64,000 bases of DNA from Gyrodactylus bullatarudis (GCA_012064415.1 SSNU01000159.1:152927-216926), one strand, 5' to 3'; counted from the stretch's first letter, positions 1-12,997 are shown. The notes: generated from the letters alone by a model not told the origin. Numbers and translations are program-made.

Positions 1-2
1 GA

Positions 3-332
3 ATTCAGTATGTCTATCAAAGTTCATGTTATGGCCCTCTATCTTATAAAGAATTACTTAATCTTTCTAATCTATATCCTCTATGGCTAAGATGGATCTC
101 AGCTGCAGCGGTACTCTACACCAAATATGCTTCAAAACCTAAAGGCCAATACAAATTGAGATCTAACTACGGATACTCAATTCTCCTCGACGTCCTTCTC
201 CCACTCCAGATAAGAATCAAGATTGACTTAAAAATTTTTAAAGACAAAGAGATTTCAGATATTAGTATTTATTTATTGACTATGTACCAGAAAATCACAT
301 TTATTTTCTTAATTTTTCAAATAAAAATCTAG
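3..332 (+). pseudogene. non-LTR retrotransposon RT C-terminal fragment
   Basis: Frame 3 is open from the window edge to a TAG at 330-332. It reads a segment with LYPLWLRWISAA, which matches in position and pattern the LNPLWLRRYAMIV segment near the C-terminus of the RT fragments at 25.2-26.6 kb. I infer the 3' end of a CR1/Jockey-type non-LTR element whose body lies left of the window. No catalytic residues are present in this part, so the call rests on similarity to the other copies here. About 110 codons without a stop in such AT-rich DNA supports real coding ancestry. Confidence 0.5.
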
Positions 333-936
333 TATATGAATATAATGCGGTCCCGGTTTTGAAAATATATAAACAGTCTTACGATTTCTTGGAAACTATG
401 ACGGTTCAAAATCTTTTTACTACTTGTAAAAGAATACACCAACGACAAAATTCATGATGGCATTCTAGAAAACGTTTTACGATAATTTCAGAGTAAAACA
501 ATGGTTCCTGTGACATTTGAAACCTATTTTGAAGACTTTTCTTATCAATAATAAGCCCAATATTTAAAAATAAAGTTAAATATTTCGTGTTAATAATAGT
601 TTTAGTTTAACGGATTATCTGATATATCAGGCGACTCGGTATCACTCTGAACCCAGTAAATCTTGACTTGTAAATCTATTGTGAGACATACTATAATCAT
701 CATTAAAGTAAACCTTTAATTTCTAATTATCAAACCAATCTACTTTATAAAGCAGCCATATTGTGGTTCAAGGTATTATGAACTCTAAATGCTTTCAAGA
801 TCGTACTACAACTTTCTAACATGTATTTTCTAAATCTACGTGTCCAAGCTAGTATCAAAACTATTTTTATTCATTGAAATTTAAAATTGGGTATTCTATT
901 ATATGAATAGTGCGGCACCTATACTTACAAAGGTTA
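333..936. other. AT-rich stretch, nothing recognised
   Basis: I see no ORF, RNA gene or repeat terminus here. The first part could be the 3' UTR of the non-LTR fragment on its left. Confidence 0.4.
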
Positions 937-1249
937 CTAGAATTATTTCGTTCTAGGTGCTTAGGTAATATATCCCACAGGAACGTCTTATTTGGTAATG
1001 AATTAGCGCATGTCGCTGAATGTTACAGCTTACTAATGGATCCCACCGAGACTGGTACGAAAGAAACTCACATAGCATTTAGAAAAAATCCAAGTATACA
1101 TAAATGGCAGACATATACGCGCGTTTCGTCCTCTTTTGGACTCGTCAGTATGAAACTAGGACCTCTCGCATTGTAGTCCAATGCTCAATCCACTCGTCCA
1201 AAATCCTGTGGGATATATTACCTAAGCACCTAGAAGGAAATATTTCTAG
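937..1249. mobile_element. palindromic MITE, family E1 (about 313 bp)
   Basis: Arms of about 46 bp are inverted copies of each other: the left arm has TTCTAGGTGCTTAGGTAA and the right arm TTACCTAAGCACCTAGAA. The ends are CTAG/CTAG, consistent with a TA target. Other copies or fragments lie near 6.93-7.03 kb and 56.9-57.2 kb. The short open frame inside (910-1176) is a by-product of the repeat, since its sequence recurs in the other copies. Confidence 0.7.
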
Positions 1250-1739
1250 TATTCTATTATAATAGAAAATTAGTTTTCAGCTATTTTTCTTGCACGTGGC
1301 AGCTTCATCTTTGGTATTTTTGCTTTTTATCTAAACTATGACATTTCTAACTGGTTAAAGGATGGCTCGAAAAATTTATCTCAATTATCTGTAAAATTAG
1401 GATCAGTTGCTTGTAGAAAGAACAAAAATTTCATGCAGTTTATTTTTTCTCTTCCCAATTGTAAAATTCAATCAATCAATAAAACGTTTTTTTCAATGAA
1501 AAAAAAGAATCATTTCAAATCAATCAATGGACCAAATTATGCATAGGGATGCAATACACTTGATATTAGTACAGTAATTTATTATTACTGTTATGCAATA
1601 TCCAAAACTAAATATTTATCTGAATTTATCAGTTTTTTGCTATTTTTTGTCGATATTTGACAGTATATATTGCTTGAAAAATAGAACACAATAAAAATTA
1701 AAGAACGAAGCTATATTCCTCATTGCCAATTGCAATTGA
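1250..1739. other. no recognisable feature
   Basis: AT-rich sequence with no ORF or repeat boundary I can support. Confidence 0.35.
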
Positions 1740-2095
1740 TTGCACAGAAAAAAATAATTTTATGAATTCTAAAACGGAATGAGCTAATTAGATGTGGATA
1801 TTCGAAAAAATTACGAAAAAATTTAATCTGACCAAAATAAGGCTGTTTTTCGAATTTCGAAAATGTACAAAATTTCCACATTTGAACCCAAAACTTTTAT
1901 GGATTTCAATGATTCGAAGCAGTTCAGTGATGATATTTGGGATCAACATTGAACGAAGAATTCTAATTTGGCCATAGAGATAGCGAAGATCTTACTGTTT
2001 CCGAGAAAAAGTTAAACTTCCAGATTTTGGATAATTTGCCTTTGTGATAATCGAAAAATTCAAATGGTTCGAATTCCAACAGTAGTGACGAACGA
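1740..2095. repeat. M1-family MITE interior fragment
   Basis: This stretch shares blocks with the M1 elements at 8.1-8.6 and 15.9-16.5 kb (CTAAAACGGAATGAG, GATGATATTTGGGATCAAC, TGGCCATAGAGATAGCGAAG). The terminal inverted repeats of the family are not visible at either side, so it is a truncated copy. A 61-codon frame inside is not a gene. Confidence 0.55.
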
Positions 2096-5000
2096 TATGA
2101 AGAAAATAAATGTTTAAGGAAATTATCGCACATTTAAAATCTCGAGTTAGCGCTAAATTCCTATTTTTTGAACTTTGAGTTGAAAAATTTTGCTCATGTC
2201 AACGTGAGAGAATTTAAGAATAAGACAAGAAATCCTATTACTATATCACTATAAAACTTTTGACAGGGATTTTGAATCATTTAAGTTTCATCGATTTTCA
2301 ATTAGGAAAAATGATCAAAAAATTCAATTTTTCCACGATGATGGGTTGATTCTCAAAATCTAATTCAGCATATTTGATTTCTTCGTCTAATCGTGATCTT
2401 ATATTTTGGTGTATTTTTTAGGAATTCAGAGAAAAATATTAATTTAGTCCATTCAATAGAGAATTTTCTCCTGGTACATAAAACACTCACACACATTGGG
2501 GCAATTTTTATTTTAGATTAAATGATTTTTCTCGATTTTGTCTTTTCACAATTTGACCTCTACCCCTCCCATTATTATATGCACCCACAACCCGGGAACA
2601 ATTGTAATTATAGTTTACCTCACTCTTTCCCCATATAATCACACTGAGTTCCATAACCTATACCAAACTTGATAAAAATTTTGAATCAATGAACTCACTT
2701 TATCTGAAACCCCAAGATCGTTTAAAATATTTAATTCTTTCTCCGTGGGATTGGCCATTTACTTGCAATCTATTCTGACTCAACACACAAGTTTACTGAG
2801 TGAATAATAGATTCAACTAATCAAATTATCCTAAAATAAACTTTTCTTCCTTCTGACATGTTGGTTAGCTAGAAAAAGTTATTCGTCTGTCGATAGATGA
2901 GAATTCTTCTATTGACTCTATTCTTTCGATCGAATTAAAACTTGTATGAAATCCTATTGCGACGTTAGCAAATCTTATTCTAAAGTTTCAGCTGTATCAT
3001 TCCTGAATTAACGGTAAGGAAAATGATACCTTTTGATACATCTTGATTTTCTTTTTTACTAATGAAAGTGAAAGCCTACCCAAGCCATATCCAGACAAAG
3101 AGCCAATTAGATTTTCTCAGATTTTTCCTTCAAAGGCACTCTGAAAAAACCGGTTTTATGTAGGTCTACTTGTAATCAACCGATCAAAATCAGGATTTTG
3201 GATCCCATAGTGATGGGATGTGAATCAAGTTTGTTTGAGCTTCGAATAGTCTAATTTGAAAGATAAAAAAGTGCAGATTTCATAAATAGTCAGGGTAAGA
3301 AAATCAGTTCATCAGATAACAAGTGATTTGCACGTGAAATCTAGATCATTTTCTTTATTGAAAATCTATATTTTTAGGTTTCTTATAAGGGTGATATAAA
3401 ACAATTAAATGGTACCGAAAATTCATTTATTTATTAAAAAAAATATTCTAGAACCTTTTATCTGATCGTAAGCCAACCGTAAGGATAGTGGTGAATAAAA
3501 TTTGCGACCCAAAATTCATCAGATTGAAATAATTTTTCATGACCAACAAAATGCAGACATTTATCACATATAGATTATTGATAAGTCTTTGTGAAAATAT
3601 ATTGAGATCTGGAATATATCTTCATGCTCGTAGAAGCTCAGAATAATTCTTCCTCAATAGGAGAATGAAATTATTTTACAGGCTCGTAATCTTTATTGAT
3701 TTCTTCAGACTCATGATCTTGAAACTCTTGCGTATTATTCGAAATTATCCCATGCCTAGTTAACTACAGGACAGGCTGATATTTTCTCCTTGATATGAGA
3801 GACGAATTAATCTGATCCAGTCTGTATCTTTCATTTTGGAGGAAAAGTTTTAATCTCTTTTTGTTAGAATATCGATTTTTTCAAAAATAATAATGCTAAA
3901 ATAGTTTATAAAATGCCTCAAAAATATAACATGATCTTGATCCATCCTTGCTAGAGTAGCATGCATTTGTGAGTAAAGTTTTAAACAAATTTATTCTTTT
4001 CTGGAAATCAAGATACTTTTTGCTTGTCGAAAATTATACACAAGATGATGAATTTTGTCGTATGGACAATTTCTTGAAATCGCAGCATTCATACATGGTT
4101 GAGTAAGCCAGAATTTTTGGGGAAAATGGTGTCAGAGTTCCATTTATAGTAAAAAATCTCTCCGAAGCTTTTTGTAGTTGATCCATAAAACCTATTTCGT
4201 TTACACTATATTCAAAATGATTACGATAAAATAGCAGAAAAATGGCTGAAATTAAATTTTGTTGTTTCACAATTAAAGATCTCTATTTCGGGCATATTCA
4301 TCAGTCTGATAAATGCCATATAAATACAGACTTAACAAATTGAAAGAGATGGCCTTATTGGTCCAAATTTTTATGGTTATACAATTGACTCTTTTCTGTA
4401 CCCAGGTCAGAGAAGTTGATGTAAGAAATGATAATTTTTGAAATTTATACAATCTAAGTGATAACTATAATTAGAGTCAGTGTTAATGGAAAGAAAATTT
4501 AGTTCTGTTAACAAAATCATGATAAGAGACAGAAACGAACCAACAGATTACCAAGTTCATCTTAGCAACTGAGGCTAGAAATCGATAATTTGCAAAATCT
4601 ATCTCTAATGGTTATTAGCTATTTGTCAAAAAGCTGAATTAAACACTGCTCAATAGGGATATTTTATGAAAACTAGTAAATTTCTAGTAAACGCTAACTT
4701 CTAAAGTCGGTTCTAATGATGTATAACACTAGTAGGTTCTAAGAAATTCCTAGGGGTTTTGTAAATAGATTGAATGATTTTTCTATCTAAATGTATTGGA
4801 AGTCAAAAAAAAATTATTTTCGAATTTTTGAAAGCTATAAATAATCAATCTTAGAATAAATTTTTGTTAATAAAAGCTAATTATTTGTTCAAGCCAACCA
4901 TGTAGATCAGGTATTTTCTTGAATCAATCAAAAATACCACCGATGGCTGTAGAAAATTTTTACACTACTTAAAAGTAGTGTGATTTATTTTCGTGAAAGA

Positions 5001-5690
5001 ATTAAATTTTTTTTAACTTTGTTGTATTGACATCACCCCCTATTAAAAGGTATTCTCTAAGAGAAATTTCACATCTAGAGTCCTTAAATACTAAAGCAAT
5101 GCTTTAGTAAAGCATCTTTATTCATGTAGGCATCTGGGCATTTTCGAAAAATTGTTCTTGAAAAGTTATCCCTCAATATTCACTTCAATCAAGGTATCAA
5201 TATGGCTAATTTCTACTAGAAATTTTCTAGAGCCTCATACATCAACCTTTTTCTAAAGATTTTCCTGAAAACTGTATGTATCTTGATGTATGTAGAGGCT
5301 TCAGGTTTATCTGTTTATTTATTAGTTAAGCCTCGGACACTTTTTAAACTTTTAAATTTTATTAAATTTCTCTAATACTGAAAAACCTTTGATAAATTTT
5401 TTTCTATACAATATACTTCTATATATATTATATACTATACTTTGAATCATTGAAGCAAAGATATAACTTGAAGCAATTAATAGTTAGCCTTGAGCTTGAA
5501 TTAGAAGATGAATTAGCATTCTCAATTGCCCCCAGAAAATTCGATTATCACATTTGAAAAAATAATATTTTACCATGAGCTTAACTTGTTAAATCTGCAC
5601 CATCAAATTAAGTTTTGCGGAAAGTAGTGCCGGACTTGTTCAAAAATATTTTGTGACGATGAAGGAATTTGAAGTCAAGTGAATAATTAG
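2096..5690. other. 3.6 kb AT-rich intergenic DNA, no gene seen
   Basis: I found no coding exon, RNA gene or repeat boundary here. A 78-codon minus-strand frame at 4034-4270 has no family signature and no splice context. Old decayed repeats may be present but cannot be delimited by eye. Confidence 0.4.
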
Positions 5691-5739
5691 TCATAAAGCT
5701 TATTAAGTTTTGTATCAATGAAAAGTAGATTTATTTGGA

Positions 5740-5840
5740 ATATAGCCAACCTTTTTCCAAAGCCTCTTCCAGACGTTTCGGTACTGAGATAATCAAGTAC
5801 TATCTTCAGTGGGATGAGACGCTTGTACTCAGAAATCTCT
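5740..5840 (-). repeat. dispersed repeat with hammerhead-like core
   Basis: On the minus strand this contains CTCATCCCA, CTGAAGA, a GTACT/AGTAC hairpin, then CGAAACGTC and TGGAAGAGG. That resembles a type I hammerhead: a CUGANGA core, a GAAA, a self-complementary ACGU as stem III, a GUC cleavage triplet, and CUC+CCA pairing with UGG+GAG as stem I. The junction of the core with stem II is not canonical (UA opposite C). Related copies lie near 35.42 and 54.65 kb. Activity was not tested or folded. Confidence 0.45.
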
Positions 5841-6479
5841 TGAATTTTATCTAAAAACCTTTTTATTCCAATTGGTCCAATTTTGAAAAACTATTCGAAA
5901 CTAAACCTTAAAACCAAGCCTATTTTCATATTGAAATATTATCATGATTCCACCTCTTCTAGCCATATTTTATCACTAGCCAACCTCTTGAATGTTTTTT
6001 TTTAGATTCTCTACTCTGTTTGGACAAGTTTATGTATCATAAGTTATGATGAACTTGCCGTATGTATTCGTTCCATAAATAAAATACCACACTTAGTTAA
6101 GTTAGTGACCACAGAGATGATCCATCAAAAAAATATCCAATTGCTCTTATTCGGAGATTTATTGATTGATAGCTATCCTTGGTACTCTTTTTCATATAAT
6201 CGAAAAACTATATCTTTCTCAGTTCAATGAGTTATTGTAAATTGTAAAAAGCACTTGGAATTTGTGTATTTCAATATGGAAAATGTGCATTTGAAAAAGG
6301 AAAATTTGGGTAAGACATAAAATCTCCCAAAGATTTCTGTTTTAGATATAAGATACGGTTCCTCTTAAAGCCTCATGAGACATTTCTTCCAATTCTCTCC
6401 TCCTTGATTGGAATTCCACTTTGGGAGCACTCAAATCAATATTTTTCTAAGCAGTTAAATGGAGATTTTCGAGATCAGC
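5841..6479. other. no recognisable feature
   Basis: AT-rich DNA between two repeats; nothing supportable seen. Confidence 0.35.
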
Positions 6480-6915
6480 ATTAGACGAAGAATTCGAATT
6501 GGCCCATAAAGGTAGATAGGAATCTACTGTTTTTAAGAAAAAGTTAAACTTTTGAATTTTGGATCATTCCCCTTCGTGATAATCAATAAAATCGAATTTT
6601 TTCAATTTCCCACAATAATGACGAATTTCTGGAACCGAATTCGTCTAATGCTGATCTCGAATATCTGCATTTGACTACTTTAAATTTTGAAATTCTGGGT
6701 TCAAAAGTTGAAATATGGGAAGTATGGTGCATTTTGAAATTCAAAAAACGGCCTAATTTTGATCGGATTGAATTTTTTCAGAATTTTTTCTTGGGTTGTT
6801 TGGTTTATTTCATCATATATCTCGAATAATAAATTTTTTCCTAACTTTCTGGACAAAAATATTGAATTTTTGTAAAAATAGTAAATTCTCATCTTCATGT
6901 CAACTGGCTTTAGAT
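6480..6915. repeat. M1-family MITE, right part
   Basis: The right end has the family terminus CTCATCTTCATGTCAACT followed by GGCTTTA, and the preceding spacer TTGTAAAAATAGTAAATT matches other M1 copies. The left terminus is missing. The 65-codon frame at 6701-6898 lies wholly inside the repeat. Confidence 0.6.
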
Positions 6916-6929
6916 TATTTCTAAATTCC

Positions 6930-7032
6930 CTGAGTTTCTTTCGTACTAGTCACGGTAGGATCCAGTTGATAGCTTTAACATTCAGCGATGAACTTGTGGG
7001 ATATATTACCTAAGCACCTAGAACGAAATAAT
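6930..7032. repeat. E1-family MITE right-end fragment
   Basis: It contains GTGGGATATATTACCTAAGC and CACCTAGAACGAAATAAT, the same arm as in the E1 copy at 0.94-1.25 kb. The other arm is absent. Confidence 0.6.
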
Positions 7033-7272
7033 TGTTGCTAAATTATGCGAGTACATTTGATGGTGGGAGAGTTACCATTGGGATAATATTAACACCAAGA
7101 AAACCCCAGAGAAGTACCAAAAGAAGCACACACGCACTCACCTCTGAGGAGGTGAACAAAAAGAAGGGCCAATCAGATTAATTTTCATCATTTCTTGTAA
7201 TTTCTTTGTATATAAATCTGGCATGTAAAAGCTGATGAGTATGTCACGAAATAAAGCGCTATTCTTTTAACA
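7033..7272 (+). mobile_element. possible solo LTR (about 240 bp), weak
   Basis: The stretch starts TGTTG and ends TTAACA. It has a TATATAAA box near 7210, an AATAAA near 7250, and is followed by TTGGCATCGCC, which could be a relic primer binding site. No target duplication is seen. This could instead be unrelated host sequence. Confidence 0.25.
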
Positions 7273-7289
7273 AACTTGGCATCGCCTCT

Positions 7290-8075
7290 CTTTATTAATT
7301 CTTCTATGGCTCAGATAAAATCAGAGGTTAATCAACACCTTTCAAACAAAATGAGAATTAATTGAATTTTTTCTAAGTGATCTTTATAATATAGAAAGAA
7401 TTGCATAATTGCATACGAGATGTCAAGAGATTTGGTAGAACATTGCAACTTTTATTCATTTAGTAAAAGAGGAATGAAATACGAGGTTGTCTACATAAAT
7501 TGACAAGCAAAATAAGCAATTCAATTCGGGATTGTACATTATACATATCATAAATCAAATAATAATTACATATAATTTCATTGTAATTAGAATTTTTATG
7601 ACTTTTACCAACAGCTAAAAATTGCTTATTCTGCACTTTTCAAAATGTAACGATTTTTACATTCATGGAGCTTGTTCAGAAAGCTTCATCTTACCTGTTT
7701 CAATAATACATTTCTTAATTAATACAAGAAGGCATGGATAGCTATACTAATTAATTAATTTGATTGAGTATCTTGAAAAATATACCATGAAACATTATCC
7801 AGTTTTTAAATTCAAGTTTAATTTGATTTTATCCACTTGAGGTTGTTAACGAACCCTAGAAGAATCATCCATTTAAAAATTAGAAATGCATAGTTATGAG
7901 TAGAGCGTCAAAAATATGACCTAAAAACTCATTCTATAGGCGCTTTTAAAAAGGCACTTATTTTATTTAGGTCATATTATATGACTTTTAAAATTTCCCT
8001 AATACTTTTGAGTCAATGTTAATAAATAAGAAATAATTTGCTTTGGTTGGCAGTGCAACATCAAATATTAAAATG
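7290..8075. other. no recognisable feature
   Basis: AT-rich DNA. A small imperfect inverted repeat (ATATGACCTAAA near 7914, TTTAGGTCATAT near 7967) is present; no gene seen. Confidence 0.35.
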
Positions 8076-8077
8076 TA

Positions 8078-8666
8078 AATCTAATTGACATGAAGATTAG
8101 AATTTACTATTTTTACAAGAAAACTCAATATTTTTCTTCGGATTCACAGAAAAGAAAAATTTTGAATTCTAAAACGAAATGAGCTTATAAGATGTGGGTA
8201 TTAGAAAGAATTCCGAAAAAATTTCAATCTGACCAAAATTAGGCCGTTTTTCGAATTTCGAAAATGTATCAAATTTCCACTTTTTCAACTTTAAAGCTAA
8301 ATTTTTTTATCGATTTCGATGATTCGAAGCCTTTAAGTGATGATATTTGGGATCAATATTTAACGAAGAATTCGAATTCACCTGTATAAGCTCACTGAAG
8401 TTCGTCATTACTGTGGGAAATCGAACCATTTGAATTTTTCGATTATCACGAAGACAAATTATCTAAAATCTTGTCTAACATTTTCTCGGAAACAGTAAGA
8501 TTTTTACTATCTCTATGGCCACATTCGAATTCTTCGTCTGATTTTGATCCCTAATATCATCACTTAAATGCTTCCAAAAATAATTTTTTCCTGACTTTCC
8601 GAAGAAAAGTATTGAGTTTTTTGTAAAAAAAGTAAATTCTCGCCTTCATGTTTGTCAATTAGGTTT
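8078..8666. mobile_element. M1-family MITE (about 590 bp)
   Basis: The left terminus AATCTAATTGACATGAAG follows a TA. The right terminus is CTTCATGTTTGTCAATTAGG. Both ends continue with the family spacer TTTACTATTTTTACAAG or its inverse, and the interior is an imperfect palindrome. There is no transposase. The TA target and termini place it with Tc1/mariner-type MITEs. Confidence 0.7.
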
Positions 8667-9379
8667 GGATAAAGTTGAAAATGGTCTTTCTTGCTACAAC
8701 TAGATCAACCATTTTCATCTAGACTAGCCGATTTCAACAAAGTTATCAACCATCATTATTGTTGTATTTGAGCCGAAATTGATCTTTTTTTCAAACATTT
8801 TCCATATTTACACTTGAATAGGATAACTCAAATGAATTTCCTCTCTCACTTTTTTTTGTATGTTTCACACAATGAATGTGTTTACAAATGAATTAACATT
8901 ATTTTCCTCGTTATTCTCCACCCTGATTTTTTGGAAATATGTTTACAATAAATGAACTTTTGAGTCTGTAGATGTATGCAGTTATTATTATTTATTAGTT
9001 GATAAGGTATGCAGGTAAACAAATAAATAAATTCTTTTTTTTTCGATCAGATTTAGACTCTCTCTCTCTCTCTCTCTCTCTATGATGGAGAATTTGTATG
9101 TTGAATGAATATCGACCATCCCTCGTTTAGTTTCCACATTCTCAATCAGAATATTACCCCTCATCTTACAGGGGATATGTGTGAAGGTAAACACACGGTA
9201 GACATATTAGGCAAAAACAAGAGGGAATATCTCTCTATTCAGTGAATAATAATAGTATTCACATATTAGTCTCAAGTATAGCTTAATTCTCTGCATATTC
9301 TCAAAACTGACAGTTAATCTCGTCTATTTCTTACAAAGGTATGATATTGTCTGAAGGAAATGCAATTTAAATACGAATA
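8667..9379. other. AT-rich stretch with only a microsatellite
   Basis: Apart from the CT repeat at 9058-9081, I see nothing here. Confidence 0.35.
9058..9081. repeat. (CT)12 microsatellite
   Basis: Twelve uninterrupted CT units. The minus-strand frame across it reads an Arg-Glu run and is an artefact. Confidence 0.95.
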
Positions 9380-9700
9380 TTCTTTCAAGAACATGTCCGA
9401 TTCTTTCACCAGTGGAACACAACACTTTCTTGAGCAATAATTGAAACTGGAAGATACTTGAGATAATTTTTTCACCCCTCATTAGAAAGGAAATTTATTA
9501 ACCCTTCATGTCCCAAATTATCTTTTTTTCATCACAAAAATGAGAAAATTTGCAACCCAACCAAAATAATTACGCTGATTCCGAATCTGAATTCTTTTTT
9601 GGAAGCCGACTTATCATATCAAAGATAATAGAGCTTAAATTGAATAGTCCGGGCCCTCAATTACTTCTAATTTGCTCATTGAGGTAGATGAAAAAATTTC
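9380..9700. repeat. fragments of a TTAA-target DNA element
   Basis: TTAA followed by CCCTTCATGTCCCAAATTA at 9498 matches the left end of the element at 62.5 kb. The sequence just left of it (ACCCCTCATTAGAAAGG, GTGGAACACAACACTTTC) matches the inverse of that element's right part. The two ends appear to abut here, so this is a rearranged or deleted copy. Confidence 0.5.
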
Positions 9701-11350
9701 AGCTTGATCGGACCAAGTTTAGAGGGACCAGGTTTCTCTCAAATTTTTGAAATTCATAGGAGGTAATGACATGACTACTTACAAGTCAATTCGAGAAATG
9801 GTTTTCAAATCAATTTTTTAAATATGAATTTTTGTTTTAATTTATCTTTTCTTCTTATATAAATCTTGGCGTTTTTTCGAATGAATTTAAAAAATTTCAT
9901 TTTCATTCAAAGATTTCCTAAATAATAAAAATCTTAGATACATTTCACTTATGGAATAGTTACAAGAGAGGTTTAAAATATACTTTCCGTGCTTAAGCTC
10001 AGAGTTAGCGTTAGAATTTAACTCTAAACAATTTAAGTATCATGTCATCGTATTGTGTTGAGAGATGTTTTTTATTATGAAATTTAGTGTTTCTAATCAA
10101 ATCACTGCCCAAAATAATAATAATCAACTAAAGACATGAAAATCTTTTTTATTGAATAATTTTTATATTCGATGAGAAAATTAAACCCTCACCTAATTGT
10201 TAATTAACATAACAGAATTTAGTCAAATACAGTAGTCAAAAGAAGGCGAATTTGTTCAATTCAATTTCTTTGATTAAAATTTTTATTGTAAGCGTTTTCC
10301 TCCATTTTAGTGATGATAGAAATAGATTAGAAAAAAGCTATTTTAGACAATATTTCTATTATTTCTTCCGGTCCACAAAGAATTTGTTGAAAAACGAAAT
10401 AAATCAATGAAAACATATTTTGAGTAAAATTGATTCATTTATCTAAAGGCTATTCAAAATATTTTTACGCAAAAGTGAATTATGATCGAATCAGAAGCTT
10501 TTAAAATAAACTTCCATGAATCCATTGCCAAGAACTCTAATGCTCAAACTGAAAATAAATTTTAAGAGACTTTATTCATACTCCAAGTTTTCCTTTCCTA
10601 ATAAATTCAACTAGAATTGGAAATTAGTTTGCGTAAATTTACTACAAATTCATTAAGTTCTTCATTGATGGATCACCAGATATACGAGCAAATATCAGAT
10701 TATTTTGATTATAATAGAGATGGAAGAAATGCAAGAATCGAGCGGATCACTTACAAAAAGTTTTACAAGTTATTCATGACCCTGATAGGCGTTTTGATAT
10801 TCCTTGTGATGTTATTCAACATGCTCATCGAATCAACACAAATGAGTAATTTTCTCAAAAAGATTTTTTCAACACTGCAGTCGACAATTATCTTGAACAT
10901 TTTTGTCATAACTCTCAGTCAATTTGATTAAACAGGATTTTAAATGAAATGCCAAAAGAAATTCGATTCTAACAATAAACATTTCTAATGAATTTGCCAT
11001 CTACTTAATAGTAGATGAAAACTAAAGAATAAACTGAATTAAAATTAAATTTATTTTGTCATTAAGTATGTGAGATCAGAAGTTTTTAATCTAAAATTTC
11101 CATTTAGATTCAAAGTTCAAGGTGATAAAGAAATAAAAATTATTTTTGAATCAACTAAGATACATAAAAAAATTTTCTTCATAGACGCCGAAGGCGGGTT
11201 TTTTAGGGCTTTCTCATCATGTGATGCCAAACTCTAAAGGCTCTTTCAGAATCAAGTTTATTTCTATGATTTCTCTCGGAAAATTACTTTATAGTCTCGA
11301 ATCCCATTAGAAAGATAGTGATGCCAATTGGTAGTTAGAATATAGCGCTT
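9701..11350. other. AT-rich DNA, no supported gene
   Basis: The only sizeable frame (10617-10931, + strand, 104 codons) has one hydrophobic stretch but no recognisable family and no splice or promoter context. I do not call it a gene. Confidence 0.35.
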
Positions 11351-11850
11351 TTATTTCTTGGCATACTCATCAGATGCCAGATTTATATAGATTTGTACAG
11401 TATTTGGCGTTAGTGATGAATAAGATCTGAGAAATTTCAAACTTAGGAAAAATATTTGGTTATTTTGCTTTTTTCTTATGTCATCATCTGACCTGTTTCT
11501 TTTCCTGGCTGGCTGTGAACTTATCAGGGCTGGTCTGGGTAAAATCAATAGTTTCACGAATTTTTCATGAATGCATAGGACTGGCTTTTGCTTTTCTATT
11601 AATAATACTTCAGCGGCCTCAAGAGCTGCCACATTTTCTCTCTGGTTGTTTGTAAATTATTTCAAAGTTTAATGGGGAAACTTTTTCTAGGCAAGTTCTT
11701 GTATGATCTCTGCTGGCTGTTGTGCCTGTATAGAGGTATTCGTTTATTCTCTCCTCCAAACTTCAGCACGTGTATTCAATGTAGTCTGATTGAAACATTT
11801 GAACTTGTAAAGGTTTTTCTCTCTCAACAAAAATTTGAATAATATCGTCA
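11351..11850 (-). pseudogene. PLE GIY-YIG endonuclease fragment
   Basis: Read on the minus strand, about 11.85 to 11.35 kb gives SLEERINEYLY, then SPLNFEIIYKQ, and after a frameshift VAALEAAEVLLIEKQKP. These match segments of the PLE endonuclease at 26.6 kb (RLEERIDEHLY, SPKNFEIIYKP). PLE proteins carry an RT followed by a GIY-YIG nuclease that nicks target DNA; here only the C-terminal nuclease part remains. The RT is missing and the frame is broken, so it is a dead fragment. Confidence 0.7.
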
Positions 11851-12339
11851 TGTTTTAACCAAGAAAACACAATTTTTTAATACACTTTTCCATCACTTTT
11901 GGTCCATGAGAAAGAACACACCTCTTTTTTTCTCTATTTTGCCCGTAAAAGAGGTTACAGGTTAGGAAGATATGATTAGCGTTCGATGTAATTTGATAGC
12001 TTATGTGTTAATATAAATATTTCCATAAAGCGAATTTAACCTTGATAAAATAAAGAAAAAATGAAGTGTTTGCTTTCTCATGGACCAAAAGTGATAGAAA
12101 AATGTATCGAAATGTGAAATTTTTATGCCCCCCATTTTCCCAAAAAATCATTAAAGTTACGCTAATTTCCCAGAAATTTCATTCAACATGTGAAAAAAGA
12201 CGCAACTTTTACAATGCACCCTATTTGTTGCAAAAACTAATCGAAAGTCTTAATTTTCCCATTACTTGTAAAATTTATTGAAAAAAATCTTGGCGCGTGT
12301 TCAAAATTTTTCATTAACAATCGAAATTTTATATAAATA

Positions 12340-12606
12340 TTTTCTTTGTCTATTGATGGTCCTGAAAAATAATGTTTGATTTCTCTCAGACCTTGAAATC
12401 AACAACAATTTTCAACTCAAAGTTTAAAAAAATTAAAAAATCGCGCCATTTTGAATTTATAAATGTCTCTTGAATTTTCAAAAAAAAATATTTCTAAAAT
12501 CAGTAAAATTGTAACCAAAAAAAATCTTTCAAAAATTTCGATACTTTGATGAAAAAATAAGATTTTTGTAAAAATCATGAATTCCCAAATTCATCGAGAA
12601 TAGCTG
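12340..12606. repeat. M2-family MITE, right half
   Basis: It ends CATCGAGAATAGCTG-TA and has the interior blocks seen in the complete M2 copy at 49.3-50.05 kb (TCGCGCCAT, CTTGAAATCAACAA, TTTGTAAAAATCATGAATTC). The left half is absent. Confidence 0.7.
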
Positions 12607-12997
12607 TATCAAAACAAACCCGATAGCAAATTATATTTTAAGAAATAATGCTTAGTTTTCAATTATCTTCAAAATGAGATCTAGGCTTGGAAAAATTGAA
12701 AAAATAGTACGTAAGGATGCAAAATGTAAAGATAATTTTGAAAATTTCAATCAACTAACTTTCTGGTTTTAAAATAAACATAAACATTTATAAGAATAAA
12801 TTTTAACGAGAATCAGATGTCAAGAGTTCTCCTAGCAGATGAAGTTTTGATATTGAAAAATACCATTTGAAAAAAAGTTATTCTTGAGAGAACTATGTGC
12901 ATTTGGCGCCAAATTTCCATGTTCTCGATCTTTGAGCGATAAAATTATTATTGATTTCATAAATGCTGGATATTTTAAGTAAAGCTAGTTGACGTTA

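Noticed and set aside
910..1176. 88-codon ORF at the left
   Set aside because: Lies in an E1 MITE; parts recur non-coding at 57 kb.
7225..7250. CTGATGAG...CACGAAA as a hammerhead
   Set aside because: Has the core words, but stem II would be only two base pairs and no stem I or III partner is visible.
8988..9194. ORF with an Arg-Glu run
   Set aside because: Produced by the CT microsatellite read on the minus strand.
10617..10931. 104-codon + ORF with a hydrophobic segment
   Set aside because: No family motif, no splice or promoter context, and composition expected of AT-rich DNA.
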